Positions 8,168-17,415 of a DNA stretch of 64,000 nt are shown piece by piece. The stretch is from Bin87 sp965204905 (lineage in GTDB: Bacteria; Chloroflexota; Dehalococcoidia; Lucifugimonadales; UBA3495): assembly GCA_965204905.1 (NCBI GenBank), contig OZ242042.1:310001-374000 (forward strand). The letters run 5' to 3'. The translations under genes were made by a program, and so were the position numbers. Within the stretch, counting starts at the first letter, position 1. Each line of letters starts with the position of its first letter. The notes under the pieces were generated by a model. It saw only the letters and a program-made list of their open reading frames with translations, ran no database searches and was not told the origin of the DNA.

Positions 8168-11100
8168 CGTCGTTACCCGCGATGGACGCTCGGCCGCCCA
8201 GGGCATTGAAGCGGCGTACCGCCGGGTCCAGCCGGCCCTTGCGCTCCCAGATCTGTCGTCGCCGCGTGGGACACAGCCGGTTGAAATCGCAGAATCGGCA
8301 CGAGCTGTACTCACCCTCACCGTCGGGGGAGGCCGGGAACGCGCCGGCGCGAGCCATGCCCAGGATCCTGCGCAGTGTCAGATGGAACTGCTCGAGGCCG
8401 TCCGGCTCGGTGTACAGGCGGCCTTCCCGCGCGGGATCGTCGCTCAGCGGGAACGAGTACGCAGCGCGGATGTCCGCGTCGGGATGGATCTGCCGCGCCG
8501 CCGCCGTGTACACCGGAAGCTGCAGGGCTCGGCCGTTGGCCACGGTGTACGCCCTCTGTGTAGTTGATCCGGAGGTGTAGGGATTCGGCCACCCGGTCTT
8601 GAAGTCGCGCACCCGCACCTCGTCGCCCAGCACGTCCATGCGATCAATCATGCCGCGGAACCTCACCGTACCCAGACCCTCCACCTCCACGTCCACCGCG
8701 TCGAAGGCGACCTCGGCGCGGGATTCGTCTGGCGCGCCGCCGAGCCATTCCAGGTCTGCCGTGAAGAAGACGCTCAACGCCTCGCGGATGTTCTCCTTTT
8801 CCATTTCCCACAGCAGCCGATAACCGGTGAAGCCGGCTGCCTCCGCCGTCGCAAACTCCTCCTCCGCGAGACGCAGCAGGTCGTCCTCCGTGGTCTTCTC
8901 CTCGTTCACGAACCGCTCCAGTATCCGGTGAACCAGTGTGCCCCGGTCCAGCGCGGAGATTTCATCCTCCTCCGGGGACGGCTGTCCGTACAGGCCCAGA
9001 ACGCGGCTCAGGAAAAAGCGGTAGGGACAGGTCGCCCATGTTTCCAACGCACTAGCGGACACGGGACGGTCCGGCGTGCCTATCGAAGCGACCCTGGGAT
9101 TGCCATCTCCAACCAGCCCATCCCACTGGGTTAGGGTGGAACCCAACCTGGCACTTCGAGCTGACAAGGCCCTGCCCAGTCTGTCCGATCCCGCAATCGC
9201 GGGGTGCGACGACAGCTCGCGCTGCGACCGAGTCAGCAGGTGGATAAGGTTATAGTCGGACAGGTCAGCGGCGGCGGAGTTGGAAGACCCGCCGGCCGAG
9301 GTTGTTGACAGCCGGCGCAAGCCATCCTCCCGGGACTGGATCACTGACAGCCAGGGCTTGGAGCGGCTGTCAGAAGCCAGGTTGTCTGACATGAGGCGCG
9401 CGTTCCCGGGCAAAGTAGCCTGATGGAGCAGGTTGGCCGCTTCCAGCAGCCAGCGGGAGGGATAGGCAGCCCGGCGGTCGGCGCCGGCAGCAGGGTAACT
9501 GAGCACCACTTCGCCGGCGGCAGCGACCGCGCCCAGGAAGTCGTACCGTTCCAGCGCCCGCTGGGTGCGTGCCTGGTTGCCGGTGTCCAACCATTCGCTG
9601 ACCGCAGACACGCGCGGCGGAGGGGGAAACTGCCCTTCCACCATTCCCACGGCAAACACTACGCTGTACTCGGTTCCCACGATGCCCGCCGGAGGTCCTA
9701 CGTACACGCCGGAACCGACCGGGTTGCCACGATCCGACACGAGGCTACTCAGGCCATCGCTGATCGCGTTCCGCAGCGCGTCGAGATTAAAGGAGCTGTT
9801 CCATGTGGCCAGGCTCTTCATTTCCTCCAGCAGCCTGAGGATCCGGTCGTGGTCGTCCTCCTCGCCTTCGCCGACTACCAGATAATCACGCACCAACTCG
9901 TGCAAGGCGTCGGACACCGAGTCCCAGGTGGTTGCAGGCGAGCGAAAGAGGTTCAGACGCGATTCCAACTCAGTGAGGAAAGCGATCAAGGCGTCGATGT
10001 CCGGCCGGCGCATGGCCGATGCCGAGTCATCGGCGCCTTGATCTCCCCAACGTTCGCGCTGACGCTGTGCCTGCTGTCGCGCGTAAGCGTCCAGCCGCTC
10101 TTTCCACTGTTCCACCGGCCCGTTGGCGCGGGCTTCCCGCGTCAGGCTGATCCAGTGAGTGGCCGGGACTAAAGCTGTCCGCCGCCGCCTCTGTCCAGAA
10201 TCCGTAGGTGAAGGTGGAAATCGCACCGGAGCAGAGCCCACCAGGTTCAGCAGGGTTTCCTGATCGATGCCCGCGTCCAAACCCGCTGCCAGGCTCAGAG
10301 CGCCCAGCAACAACCGGCCGGCCGGCGTATCCGCCAAAGTGCGACGCGGTACGCCCGAAAAGGAGATGCCGGCGAAATCCAACTCTTGGCGCACCAGGCT
10401 GGCGTAGGGCGTTTCCAGGCGATGGATCACAGCGATACGATGGAACGGCGTCTCGTCGGCCATGGCCGCGATACGCCGGACCACCGTCCGGACCTCCTCC
10501 ACCGGATCGGGTGCGATAGTCACGGAAACGCCGCCGGCAGCGGCGGCCTGTTCCAGAGGGTTCAAGAAGCCTGTGTCCTCCGACTCCTTGTCGAGGGTGC
10601 CAAGCAAATCCTTGACCGGGCCGTCCGCTTCGTAATCACCTGATCGACCGATAATCACCCGGCAACGATTGCGACGCAAATGCGCTTGCATCAACTCCAG
10701 TTCCCCGGCGGTGGCATGGCGTGGCAGATAGTAGATCACGGCCAAATCTTCGCCGTGTTCCGGGCGCTTCGCCAGGACTTCAGCCGCCATGCGCGGCATC
10801 TCATACCGGGTGTAAAAGCCTTCCTGTTTCAGCATCTCCCGGAAGTCACCGTACAGGCGGGGCAGGTCGAAGCTGACGGCGCCCATCTCCGGATCGGTGT
10901 CTTCCGAGTCGGGCCGCTGCTCCTTTTCCCGAAAGGCGGCGGCAACCTCGGCATAGACGCGTTCCCGGCCGACGGGCGAGAGCCGGAGCGCCACGGTGTC
11001 CAGCCAGCGATCTACGACACGTCGCACGGCCTGCCCTTCGTCCAAAGGCGTGAGCGGCCGCAGGTTCCGCCCTGCTTCGCCTTCGCCGGAACGCAAAAAT

Positions 11101-11366
11101 GGGCCGGACAGTTCCGAGGCCAGGCGCTCGCCGGTTTGAACGGTGACGTTGATAGTCCCCTGGGCGCCCAGCCAATGGCGCACGGCTCCGGCCACGCCGC
11201 GATGGTCCACGATCACTACGACCCGTCGGAACGGGTTGTCGGCCTGGGCGTCCTTGACGATCTGCGCCAGCGCTGAAAGGCTTGTTGCGTCGAGCCCGGT
11301 GGTAACGAGTTGATCCGACGGGGGATTGCTCGTGACCGTGGTTGTTGCTGATTTGGGTTGCAGCAT
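8157..11366 (-). CDS. addB: AddB-like helicase/nuclease subunit with Fe-S cysteine cluster
   Basis: This 1069-residue protein carries the C-terminal nuclease typical of AddB: a first Cys in ATCPYRFFLSRVLGL (~777), the catalytic GMIDRMDVLG...VRDFKTGW (~905-930) and the triplet CRFCDFNRLCP (~1022). In known AddB proteins such a 1+3 cysteine arrangement holds a 4Fe-4S cluster that staples the nuclease domain. No Walker A motif is visible in the N-terminal helicase-like part, so ATP hydrolysis probably rests with AddA. It is the first gene of the addBA pair and its upstream region is divergent from an SDR gene. Confidence 0.87.
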   Translation of the reverse strand: MLQPKSATTTVTSNPPSDQLVTTGLDATSLSALAQIVKDAQADNPFRRVVVIVDHRGVAGAVRHWLGAQGTINVTVQTGERLASELSGPFLRSGEGEAGRNLRPLTPLDEGQAVRRVVDRWLDTVALRLSPVGRERVYAEVAAAFREKEQRPDSEDTDPEMGAVSFDLPRLYGDFREMLKQEGFYTRYEMPRMAAEVLAKRPEHGEDLAVIYYLPRHATAGELELMQAHLRRNRCRVIIGRSGDYEADGPVKDLLGTLDKESEDTGFLNPLEQAAAAGGVSVTIAPDPVEEVRTVVRRIAAMADETPFHRIAVIHRLETPYASLVRQELDFAGISFSGVPRRTLADTPAGRLLLGALSLAAGLDAGIDQETLLNLVGSAPVRFPPSPTDSGQRRRRTALVPATHWISLTREARANGPVEQWKERLDAYARQQAQRQRERWGDQGADDSASAMRRPDIDALIAFLTELESRLNLFRSPATTWDSVSDALHELVRDYLVVGEGEEDDHDRILRLLEEMKSLATWNSSFNLDALRNAISDGLSSLVSDRGNPVGSGVYVGPPAGIVGTEYSVVFAVGMVEGQFPPPPRVSAVSEWLDTGNQARTQRALERYDFLGAVAAAGEVVLSYPAAGADRRAAYPSRWLLEAANLLHQATLPGNARLMSDNLASDSRSKPWLSVIQSREDGLRRLSTTSAGGSSNSAAADLSDYNLIHLLTRSQRELSSHPAIAGSDRLGRALSARSARLGSTLTQWDGLVGDGNPRVASIGTPDRPVSASALETWATCPYRFFLSRVLGLYGQPSPEEDEISALDRGTLVHRILERFVNEEKTTEDDLLRLAEEEFATAEAAGFTGYRLLWEMEKENIREALSVFFTADLEWLGGAPDESRAEVAFDAVDVEVEGLGTVRFRGMIDRMDVLGDEVRVRDFKTGWPNPYTSGSTTQRAYTVANGRALQLPVYTAAARQIHPDADIRAAYSFPLSDDPAREGRLYTEPDGLEQFHLTLRRILGMARAGAFPASPDGEGEYSSCRFCDFNRLCPTRRRQIWERKGRLDPAVRRFNALGGRASIAGNDDAD

Positions 11367-11559
11367 GATCTAGGGCCTGTCGCCAAATTAATGAGTGGTG
11401 ATAAATTGATGCCGTACACGGGTCAAAGGCAGGGTAGCATATGGCGGCATCACATCGCTGGCACGACATCTCCGACCGATATGCGGCGGTCACCAGTTGG
11501 TGGCCGTTCATGGCGATGGCGACGATTATTCGATCGGCCGGGTCGGTAAGGTTGTTCCT

Positions 11560-12447
11560 ATGAATCCTCTGATGCAAGGCAAAATCTGTCTCATAACCGG
11601 CGGCAGCGACGGCATCGGCTACGCGGTATCCCGCGAACTGGCGCGTATGGGCGCCAGGGTGATCATCGTAGGGCGCAACTCCGCCAAGACCGAAGACGCA
11701 GTGCAGCAGATCATCGCCGATACGGACAACCCGTCAGTTGAGTACCTGTTGGCCGACCTTTCGTCCCAACGCGAGGTGCGTCGCGTCGCAGCCGAGGCGA
11801 TGGATCTGGTGCCCCATCTGGACGTTCTGCTGAACAATGTCGGGGCCATCTTCCTGTCCGACCGACGCAGCGCCGACGGTATCGAGATGACCTTCGCGCT
11901 GAACCACCTGAGCTACTTCCTGCTGACCAGCTTGCTGCTCGAACATCTGAGGAAAGCGCCACGGGCCCGGATTATCAACGTATCCTCCTGTGCCCATGAA
12001 TCGCCGGGCAAGTTCCGGCTGGAAGACCTGCCCAAGCCTTCAAGCAATCAGGGATATGGGGCCTACAAGCGCTCCAAGCTCTGCAACATCCTGTTCACCT
12101 ACGAGCTGGCGCGGCGTCTGGAGGGCGAGAATATCACGGTGAATGCCCTGCATCCCGGCCTGGTGCGGACCAACATCGCCCGCAACAACGGGCTGATGGG
12201 TCGCGTAGTCAATTTCTTTATAAGAGTTCGAGGCATTACTACGGACAGGGGGGCGGAGACGCCGGTGTATCTGGCCGTATCGCCCGACGTGGAGGGCGTG
12301 ACCGGCAAGTATTTCGTGGACCGCCGCCCGGTACTGTCTTCCAGCATCAGCTACGATGCGGAACTGGCTGCCAGGCTGTGGGATATAAGCGTGTCCCTTA
12401 CCACCGGTGACGATGCACCAGCCTGTTTCGTCGTTAGCGGTCAATAA
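11560..12447 (+). CDS. Short-chain dehydrogenase/reductase (retinol-dehydrogenase-like)
   Basis: The 295-residue protein has all the marks of a classical/extended SDR: the nucleotide-binding TGGSDGIG near the N-terminus, LLNNVG in place of NNAG, the catalytic Ser in IINVSS and the YxxxK pair in YGAYKRSK. The C-terminal half (NALHPGLVRTNIA) resembles the retinol dehydrogenase/WW-oxidoreductase branch, which usually uses NADP(H). The ATG at 11560 begins six residues before the Rossmann fold; a start 63 bases upstream would add an unconserved leader. Substrate unknown. Confidence 0.85.
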   Translation: MNPLMQGKICLITGGSDGIGYAVSRELARMGARVIIVGRNSAKTEDAVQQIIADTDNPSVEYLLADLSSQREVRRVAAEAMDLVPHLDVLLNNVGAIFLSDRRSADGIEMTFALNHLSYFLLTSLLLEHLRKAPRARIINVSSCAHESPGKFRLEDLPKPSSNQGYGAYKRSKLCNILFTYELARRLEGENITVNALHPGLVRTNIARNNGLMGRVVNFFIRVRGITTDRGAETPVYLAVSPDVEGVTGKYFVDRRPVLSSSISYDAELAARLWDISVSLTTGDDAPACFVVSGQ

Positions 12448-12513
12448 GGCCCGCTGGTTGGCGCCTGAAAGGACAGGACGCGGAGCCTGTCGTGCCGTGA
12501 GACCGTCCCGGGG

Positions 12514-13242
12514 TTACTGCGGCTGCAGATCCCGCGACTGGAACTGGAACCACTGGACGTGTCCGTCTTCTACCAGTTGCTGTACGGCGCGGTCGTTCTC
12601 GAGGCTTGCGACTACGGGCACGGCGGTCATACCCGTGAACCGGCTGATGAGTTCGGCGTTCCGGACAGCGCGCCGGGTATCGCGTTCGTCAGCGGTGTAG
12701 GACGCCTCGACGGCCATGAACAGTAGGTTGCCGTCCTGGTCTTGGACCTTCGCGACCAGGTCGGCCACGTAAAAGCTGCGCCGAACCCCTGCCGGAATGT
12801 CATTGGCCGTGGACCCGCGTAGCATAGCTCGCAGGTCGTTACCGTTGAGCTGCTGGGCGATTTCGTAGCCCAACTGCTCGGCGATATCGTCGGCCATCTC
12901 GCGGGCGATGCGGCCGGACACGTGGCCCTTGAGGTCGCCCAGGTCGTCGGTGATGCGTTGCAGGCGGGCCTCCACGTTGGCGTTGGTCTCCACCTGCCGG
13001 GCATTGAATTCTTCCTGCCGCGCGTTAACCTGTTCCTGCCGCTGGATGAAAGCCCGGAAATCGGCGTTGAACTCTTCCTGCCGCTCGATGAAGCCCGTCA
13101 CGTAGGTGGCGAATTGGGCGAAACGTTCCGGCAGCTGTACCAGTTCTATAGGGAGGACCAGGCTGCGGACTTGGGCGAGGAATACCGGGTCGTCCTTCAA
13201 CGTCCGAAGCAGGCGTTCTTTGTCCTGTTGGCTCATCATCAT
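12514..13242 (-). CDS. Hypothetical protein: coiled coil plus nuclease-like C-terminal domain
   Basis: Not a named family that I recognise. The 242 residues fall into an N-terminal helical part, a middle with repeated RQEEFNA / RQEQVNA heptad-like units (~50-90) expected to form a coiled coil, and a C-terminal alpha/beta domain. The last contains VADLVAKVQDQDGNLLFMAV followed by EAS, a layout like D...ExK of PD-(D/E)XK nucleases but with Ser where Lys is expected. The protein at 63014-63721 shares this layout and the same DxxG...ExS core, so this is a paralogous family within the window. Start after GGAGCAGAACC. It is convergent with the SDR gene. Confidence 0.7.
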   Translation of the reverse strand: MMMSQQDKERLLRTLKDDPVFLAQVRSLVLPIELVQLPERFAQFATYVTGFIERQEEFNADFRAFIQRQEQVNARQEEFNARQVETNANVEARLQRITDDLGDLKGHVSGRIAREMADDIAEQLGYEIAQQLNGNDLRAMLRGSTANDIPAGVRRSFYVADLVAKVQDQDGNLLFMAVEASYTADERDTRRAVRNAELISRFTGMTAVPVVASLENDRAVQQLVEDGHVQWFQFQSRDLQPQ

Positions 13243-13459
13243 GGTTCTGCTCCGCTCCCGGCTTTGATTTTATCACCTACCCGGCCAAGCAGGGAGAGCG
13301 ACGGTGCGGCGCAATTCTACTGTTCATTTTGGGTCACGGCGGTTTGGCCTGGGACGACTTCTTCTGGCGCCACGCCGGGGCCGTTCCAAAGTGCTAAACT
13401 GCCGGTGTCACGGCCCTGGCCTGGCCTGTGCCGCAGGATTCAAACGGAAAGGAGTGAGC

Positions 13460-14347
13460 ATGCCTTGCGCCAACATAAACGGAGTCAACCTGTATTACGA
13501 GGAGTATGGCGCCGGCCCCACGGTCATGCTGACGCCGGGCGGACGGGTGGATCACAACGGCCTGCGCCCCATGGCTGCCCTGCTGTCGAGCCATTGCCGC
13601 GTCATCATTCACGACCGCCGCAATTGCGGCAAGTCCGATGTGGTGATTGGCGGTGAGCTTTCCGAGCAGCACCTGTGGGCAGAGGAGATGGCGGCTCTGC
13701 TGGAACACCTGGACGCTGCCCCGGCGTACCTGGCCGGAGGGTCCGCCGGTTCGCGCACCTCCCTGACGGTGGCGGTTCGGCACCATGAGGTGGTCAAGGG
13801 TGTGTTCATCTGGGAAGTCTCTGGCGGGCCGAGGAGCGCCGAGCTGATGTCGCCCGGCTACTACGGACAATATATCGAGGCCGCCGAGCGGGGCGGGATG
13901 GCCGCCGTGGCTGCTACCGAGTTTTTTGAGCAGCGCATCCGGGACAACGCTGACAACCGTGAACGGATCCTTGCCATGGATCCCGATGAATTCTGTTCCG
14001 TCATGCGCCGTTGGCGGGAGCAGTTCTCACAGCCCAACCCGGTGGGAGACCTGACCGAGGAGCAGCTGAAGTCTATCACGTGCCCGGTCCTGGCCTTCGA
14101 GGGCAACACACCCGACGACGTCCACCACAAGTCTGCGGCGGAGAACGTGAAGCGACTGGTACCCGACGCGGAGCTGCTCCCATCGGCGTGGACCCACGAG
14201 GAATGGGCGGTCATCGGCCAGCACGACAACACCTTCCCGGGCATCGCCGCCACCAACCGTTACCACATGAAGTCCACTTTCTACGCCGCGCACCTGCTGG
14301 AGTTCATCGCCAGGGTCGAAGCCCTGCAGACTTCGGCAGTGGCCTGA
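13460..14347 (+). CDS. Alpha/beta hydrolase
   Basis: A 295-residue alpha/beta-hydrolase fold protein. The nucleophile elbow is LAGGSAGSRTS (Ser95), the strand-turn before it is VIIHDRRNCGKSD, and a late His lies in SAWTHEEW. The start is fixed by AAAGGAGTGAGC directly before the ATG; upstream codons in the same frame are unconserved. It is followed 34 bp later by a small cupin gene in the same direction, so the two are probably co-transcribed. The substrate (ester, lactone, C-C bond or epoxide) cannot be deduced. Confidence 0.82.
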   Translation: MPCANINGVNLYYEEYGAGPTVMLTPGGRVDHNGLRPMAALLSSHCRVIIHDRRNCGKSDVVIGGELSEQHLWAEEMAALLEHLDAAPAYLAGGSAGSRTSLTVAVRHHEVVKGVFIWEVSGGPRSAELMSPGYYGQYIEAAERGGMAAVAATEFFEQRIRDNADNRERILAMDPDEFCSVMRRWREQFSQPNPVGDLTEEQLKSITCPVLAFEGNTPDDVHHKSAAENVKRLVPDAELLPSAWTHEEWAVIGQHDNTFPGIAATNRYHMKSTFYAAHLLEFIARVEALQTSAVA

Positions 14348-14381
14348 CCGTATCCCGTACAGACCAAAACGGAGGAACGGA

Positions 14382-14723
14382 ATGGGAACCTTCAGACTTT
14401 ACTCTGGCGATGACGGCCAGTCCCACATTGAGACCATCGACCTGGACCAGACGCCCGATTGGAAGAGCGCGCGGGATGTCACCACCATCAGCTTCAGTGA
14501 ATCCCCGGCCGGTCGCTTCTCCGACTGGCACCCGGCGCCGCGCCGCCAGTTTGTCATCATCCTGTCCGGGCAACTGGAGATCGGCCTGGGCGACGGCTCC
14601 AAGCACGTCTTCGGCCCCGGCGACGCCCGCCTGGTCGAGGATACCACCGGCCAGGGTCACACCACCGCCACCCACGGCGACCAGCCCTGCGTCACCTGCA
14701 CCATCCCCCTGGCCAACCAGTAA
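14382..14723 (+). CDS. Small cupin-domain protein
   Basis: A 113-residue single-domain cupin. The first conserved motif region reads SDWHPAPRRQFVIILSGQLE and the second FGPGDARLVEDTTGQGHTT, giving His and Glu-like positions that in cupins bind a metal. GGAGGA sits five bases before the ATG. It follows an alpha/beta hydrolase gene with a 34-bp gap, suggesting one operon. It may be a dioxygenase, isomerase or sensor; nothing more can be said. Confidence 0.75.
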   Translation: MGTFRLYSGDDGQSHIETIDLDQTPDWKSARDVTTISFSESPAGRFSDWHPAPRRQFVIILSGQLEIGLGDGSKHVFGPGDARLVEDTTGQGHTTATHGDQPCVTCTIPLANQ

Positions 14724-14729
14724 CCGGCG

Positions 14730-14744
14730 CTGCCCGGGCGGCAG
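14730..14744 (+). terminator. Possible terminator after the cupin gene
   Basis: CTGCC and GGCAG form a 5-bp stem with a 5-base loop immediately followed by TCTTTA, six bases after the cupin stop codon. The stem is short, so support is weak. Confidence 0.3.
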
Positions 14745-14932
14745 TCTTTAGGTGGGAAGCCTGTCCCCCATGGCGCTGGTCGCCGCCGGGCGACATGGCG
14801 GCTCCGGTTGCCTGGATGGCAGGAAGTCCGGCCGGTGGAATCGTTGCGACCCTGGCCGATTGCGCAGGTCTGGTTCCAGGATTTGCGGACGCACCGGGGT
14901 TGGAACCAGCGCCCCCTCATCAATTGACGGCG

Positions 14933-16288
14933 TCAGCCGATGGGCGGCGCCTGGTTCAATCCGGCAATCCGCTCGCACCACTGCGCCGCGCCCAGGACCC
15001 TGCCTTCCTGGGCCCACGGCCCGCCGAACTGCACCGCCATGGGCATCCCCAGTTCGCTCAGGCCCGTCGAGACCACCACCGTGGGCAGCCCTGCTGCCGT
15101 CCACGGCGACTGGAACGCCGCATCACCGGTGGTGTTCAGGTCTCGCGGAGCCGGCGCGGGTATCGCCGGCGTCATCACCACGTCCACTTTGGCTACCATC
15201 TCGCTCAGGTCGGCGCGGAACTGCCGCCGCAGCCGCTGGGCCTTCAGGTACGCCGACGTCGGCATGACCATGCCCATCTCCATGCCGGCGCGGATGCGCG
15301 GGCCGTAGTCACCGGCGCGAGTGCGGTGATTGGCCCTGTGGACTCCCGCGCACTCGACGTTCGACACGATGCGCTGGGCGCTGTGGATTACGGCGAAGCT
15401 GTCGGGCAACGGTATCTCCTCGACCTCGGCCCCGGCCTCCGCCAGTCGGTTGGCGATTTCCTCAGTGTGCGCCCACATCTCCGGTGTGGCGTAGTCCTGG
15501 AAGTACTGACGCACCAACCCGATGCGCGGCGGCCGGTCGTGCTCGGCCATCTGCGCAGCGAAGTCCGGCACGGGTTCGCGCAGGCTGCCGGGGTCGTTGT
15601 CGTCCGCGCCGCTCAGTACGGTCAGCATCAGCGCGGCATCGGCCACCGTTCGGGTCAGGACGCCCACGTGGTCCAGCGACCAACTTAGCGGGGCCACGCC
15701 GTACCGTGAGATGCGCCCATAGGTGGCCTTCACGCCTACGATGCCGTTGTAGGCTGCCGGCCGGCAGGTGGATCCGCCCGTTTGGGACCCGAGGGCGGCC
15801 GGAACCATGCGAGCCGCCACCGCCGCGGACGACCCGCTGCTGGAACCGCCAGGCGTGTGCTCCAGGTTCCACGGATTGCGCGTCGGAGACGGGTCGCCCG
15901 AGGCAAACTCGGTGGTGACTGCCTTGCCCAGGATGATGCCACCGGCCGCCTTGATCTTGGCCACTGAGGTCGCGTCGAAATCGGGCACGAAGTCGGCATA
16001 CACTTTCGATCCGCAGGCGGTGAGCATCCCCTCGGTGTAGAAAATGTCCTTCAGACCCACCGGGACGCCATGGATCGGGCCGAGCGGACCACCGCGCTGC
16101 ACCTCTGCCTCCCGCTCCAGGGCCGCCGACAGCACGGCATCCCGGTCGATGGTGACCCACGCCCGCAGGTCGCCGTCCAGCGCGGCGATGCGCGCCAGCA
16201 GCGACTCTGCCAGCGCTACCGGCGACAGGGTTCCTTCGCGAATCTGCGCGGCGGCTTCTGCCACCGAAAGCTCATGGAGTTCAGGCAT
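14933..16288 (-). CDS. Amidase signature family protein
   Basis: A 451-residue amidase with the Ser-cisSer-Lys triad: Lys80 in GVPVGLKDIFYTEG, cis-Ser149 in the GGSSSGSSAAVAAR loop and nucleophile Ser173 in GSQTGGSTCRPAAYNG. Length and motifs are close to GatA and to aliphatic/aryl amidases. There is no gatB or gatC next to it, so a stand-alone amidohydrolase is more likely than the tRNA amidotransferase subunit. It is transcribed divergently from the aldo/keto reductase gene, with a 260-bp shared upstream region. Confidence 0.87.
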   Translation of the reverse strand: MPELHELSVAEAAAQIREGTLSPVALAESLLARIAALDGDLRAWVTIDRDAVLSAALEREAEVQRGGPLGPIHGVPVGLKDIFYTEGMLTACGSKVYADFVPDFDATSVAKIKAAGGIILGKAVTTEFASGDPSPTRNPWNLEHTPGGSSSGSSAAVAARMVPAALGSQTGGSTCRPAAYNGIVGVKATYGRISRYGVAPLSWSLDHVGVLTRTVADAALMLTVLSGADDNDPGSLREPVPDFAAQMAEHDRPPRIGLVRQYFQDYATPEMWAHTEEIANRLAEAGAEVEEIPLPDSFAVIHSAQRIVSNVECAGVHRANHRTRAGDYGPRIRAGMEMGMVMPTSAYLKAQRLRRQFRADLSEMVAKVDVVMTPAIPAPAPRDLNTTGDAAFQSPWTAAGLPTVVVSTGLSELGMPMAVQFGGPWAQEGRVLGAAQWCERIAGLNQAPPIG

Positions 16289-16548
16289 GATTCAACCTCG
16301 TGGGCGGCGGCGCTGACCGAACCGGGCGACCACGCTCCGGCGCAGCTCCTGGTATATCCGTTACAAGTCGTTGCTCTGGGTCATGTTGCTGAAACCTCAG
16401 CACGGGGATGCCAGTCCGCAAGATACTCCGCTGACGCGTGGCCGTCCAGAGCCGGCCACAGTATAAGGGATGCCAAAAGTTTCTCATCCCGTGCATTCCC
16501 CATATACAATACGTGCTTGCATCAGACGCTTGGGTGAGGTCAATAAAG

Positions 16549-17361
16549 ATGGAATACCGCAAACTTGGCAATCTGGACGTTTCAGTCATCGGCTTGGGAA
16601 CCTTACGAACTTTCGATGTCACCGACCAGGACGAGATCGCCGTCCGAAGGCAGATCGTGGACAACTGCATGGACAGCGACGTAAACCTGATCGACACCGC
16701 CGCCTGGTACGGCAACGCCGAGCAGGTCCTGGGCGAGATCACCGAGGACCGCCGGGACCGGTTCTACATCGCCACCAAGGTGCGCACCGAGGGGAAGGAG
16801 GCCGGTGAGGCTCAAATTGCCCGTTCCTTCGAACTGCTGCAGACCGACTACATCGACCTCTTCCAGGTCCACAACATGATCGACTGGCAGACTCACCTCC
16901 CCACCCTGGAACGACTCAAGGGTGAGGGAAAGATCGGCATGCTGGGCGTGTCCGCGATGGTGCCCGAGGCCTACCCCACCATCATGGACCTGATGCGACA
17001 GGGTCGAGTGGACACGGTCCAGATCCCCTATAACGTGATGAACCGGAGCGTTGAGGACGAACTGCTGCCCCTGGCTGAGCAACTGGGCGCCGGCGTCCTG
17101 GTGATGGAGCCGTTGCAGAAGGGCCGCTACGTCCTGGACCTGAGGCATCAGCCGGACCTCACGCCGCTGCGAGACTACGGCATCAACACCTGGGCGCAGG
17201 CCCTGCTGGCCTGGGTCATATCCGACCGACGGATAAGTTCCGCCATCCCCACCACCTCCCGTCCAGAGCGCGTCCAGGAAAACGCGCAGGCAGCCGAAGC
17301 AGCCGGGTTGCCCCAGCAGCTCCGGGATTACATCCGTTCCGAGGCGGTGCGGTGTTTGTGA
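16549..17361 (+). CDS. Aldo/keto reductase
   Basis: A 270-residue TIM-barrel NAD(P)H oxidoreductase. The tetrad is present: Asp49 and Tyr54 in NLIDTAAWYGNAE, Lys77 in YIATKVRT and His108 in DLFQVHN. The cofactor end near the C-terminus reads AIPTTSRPERVQENAQAAE, a shortened version of the usual IPGxxxxxxxxEN. The start is placed at the ATG behind GTGAGGT because MEYRKLGNLDVSVIGLG is the family's usual beginning. It is somewhat shorter than the typical 300-330 residues. Confidence 0.87.
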   Translation: MEYRKLGNLDVSVIGLGTLRTFDVTDQDEIAVRRQIVDNCMDSDVNLIDTAAWYGNAEQVLGEITEDRRDRFYIATKVRTEGKEAGEAQIARSFELLQTDYIDLFQVHNMIDWQTHLPTLERLKGEGKIGMLGVSAMVPEAYPTIMDLMRQGRVDTVQIPYNVMNRSVEDELLPLAEQLGAGVLVMEPLQKGRYVLDLRHQPDLTPLRDYGINTWAQALLAWVISDRRISSAIPTTSRPERVQENAQAAEAAGLPQQLRDYIRSEAVRCL

Positions 17362-17415
17362 TGGGCCGTCGGCAGACTGGACCAATGGGCTTGTGCGGCG
17401 TGTCGCCGGTTCAGG

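Noticed and set aside
14933..16288. GatA subunit of the tRNA amidotransferase
   Set aside because: The triad fits, but gatB and gatC are absent nearby and neighbours are catabolic enzymes.
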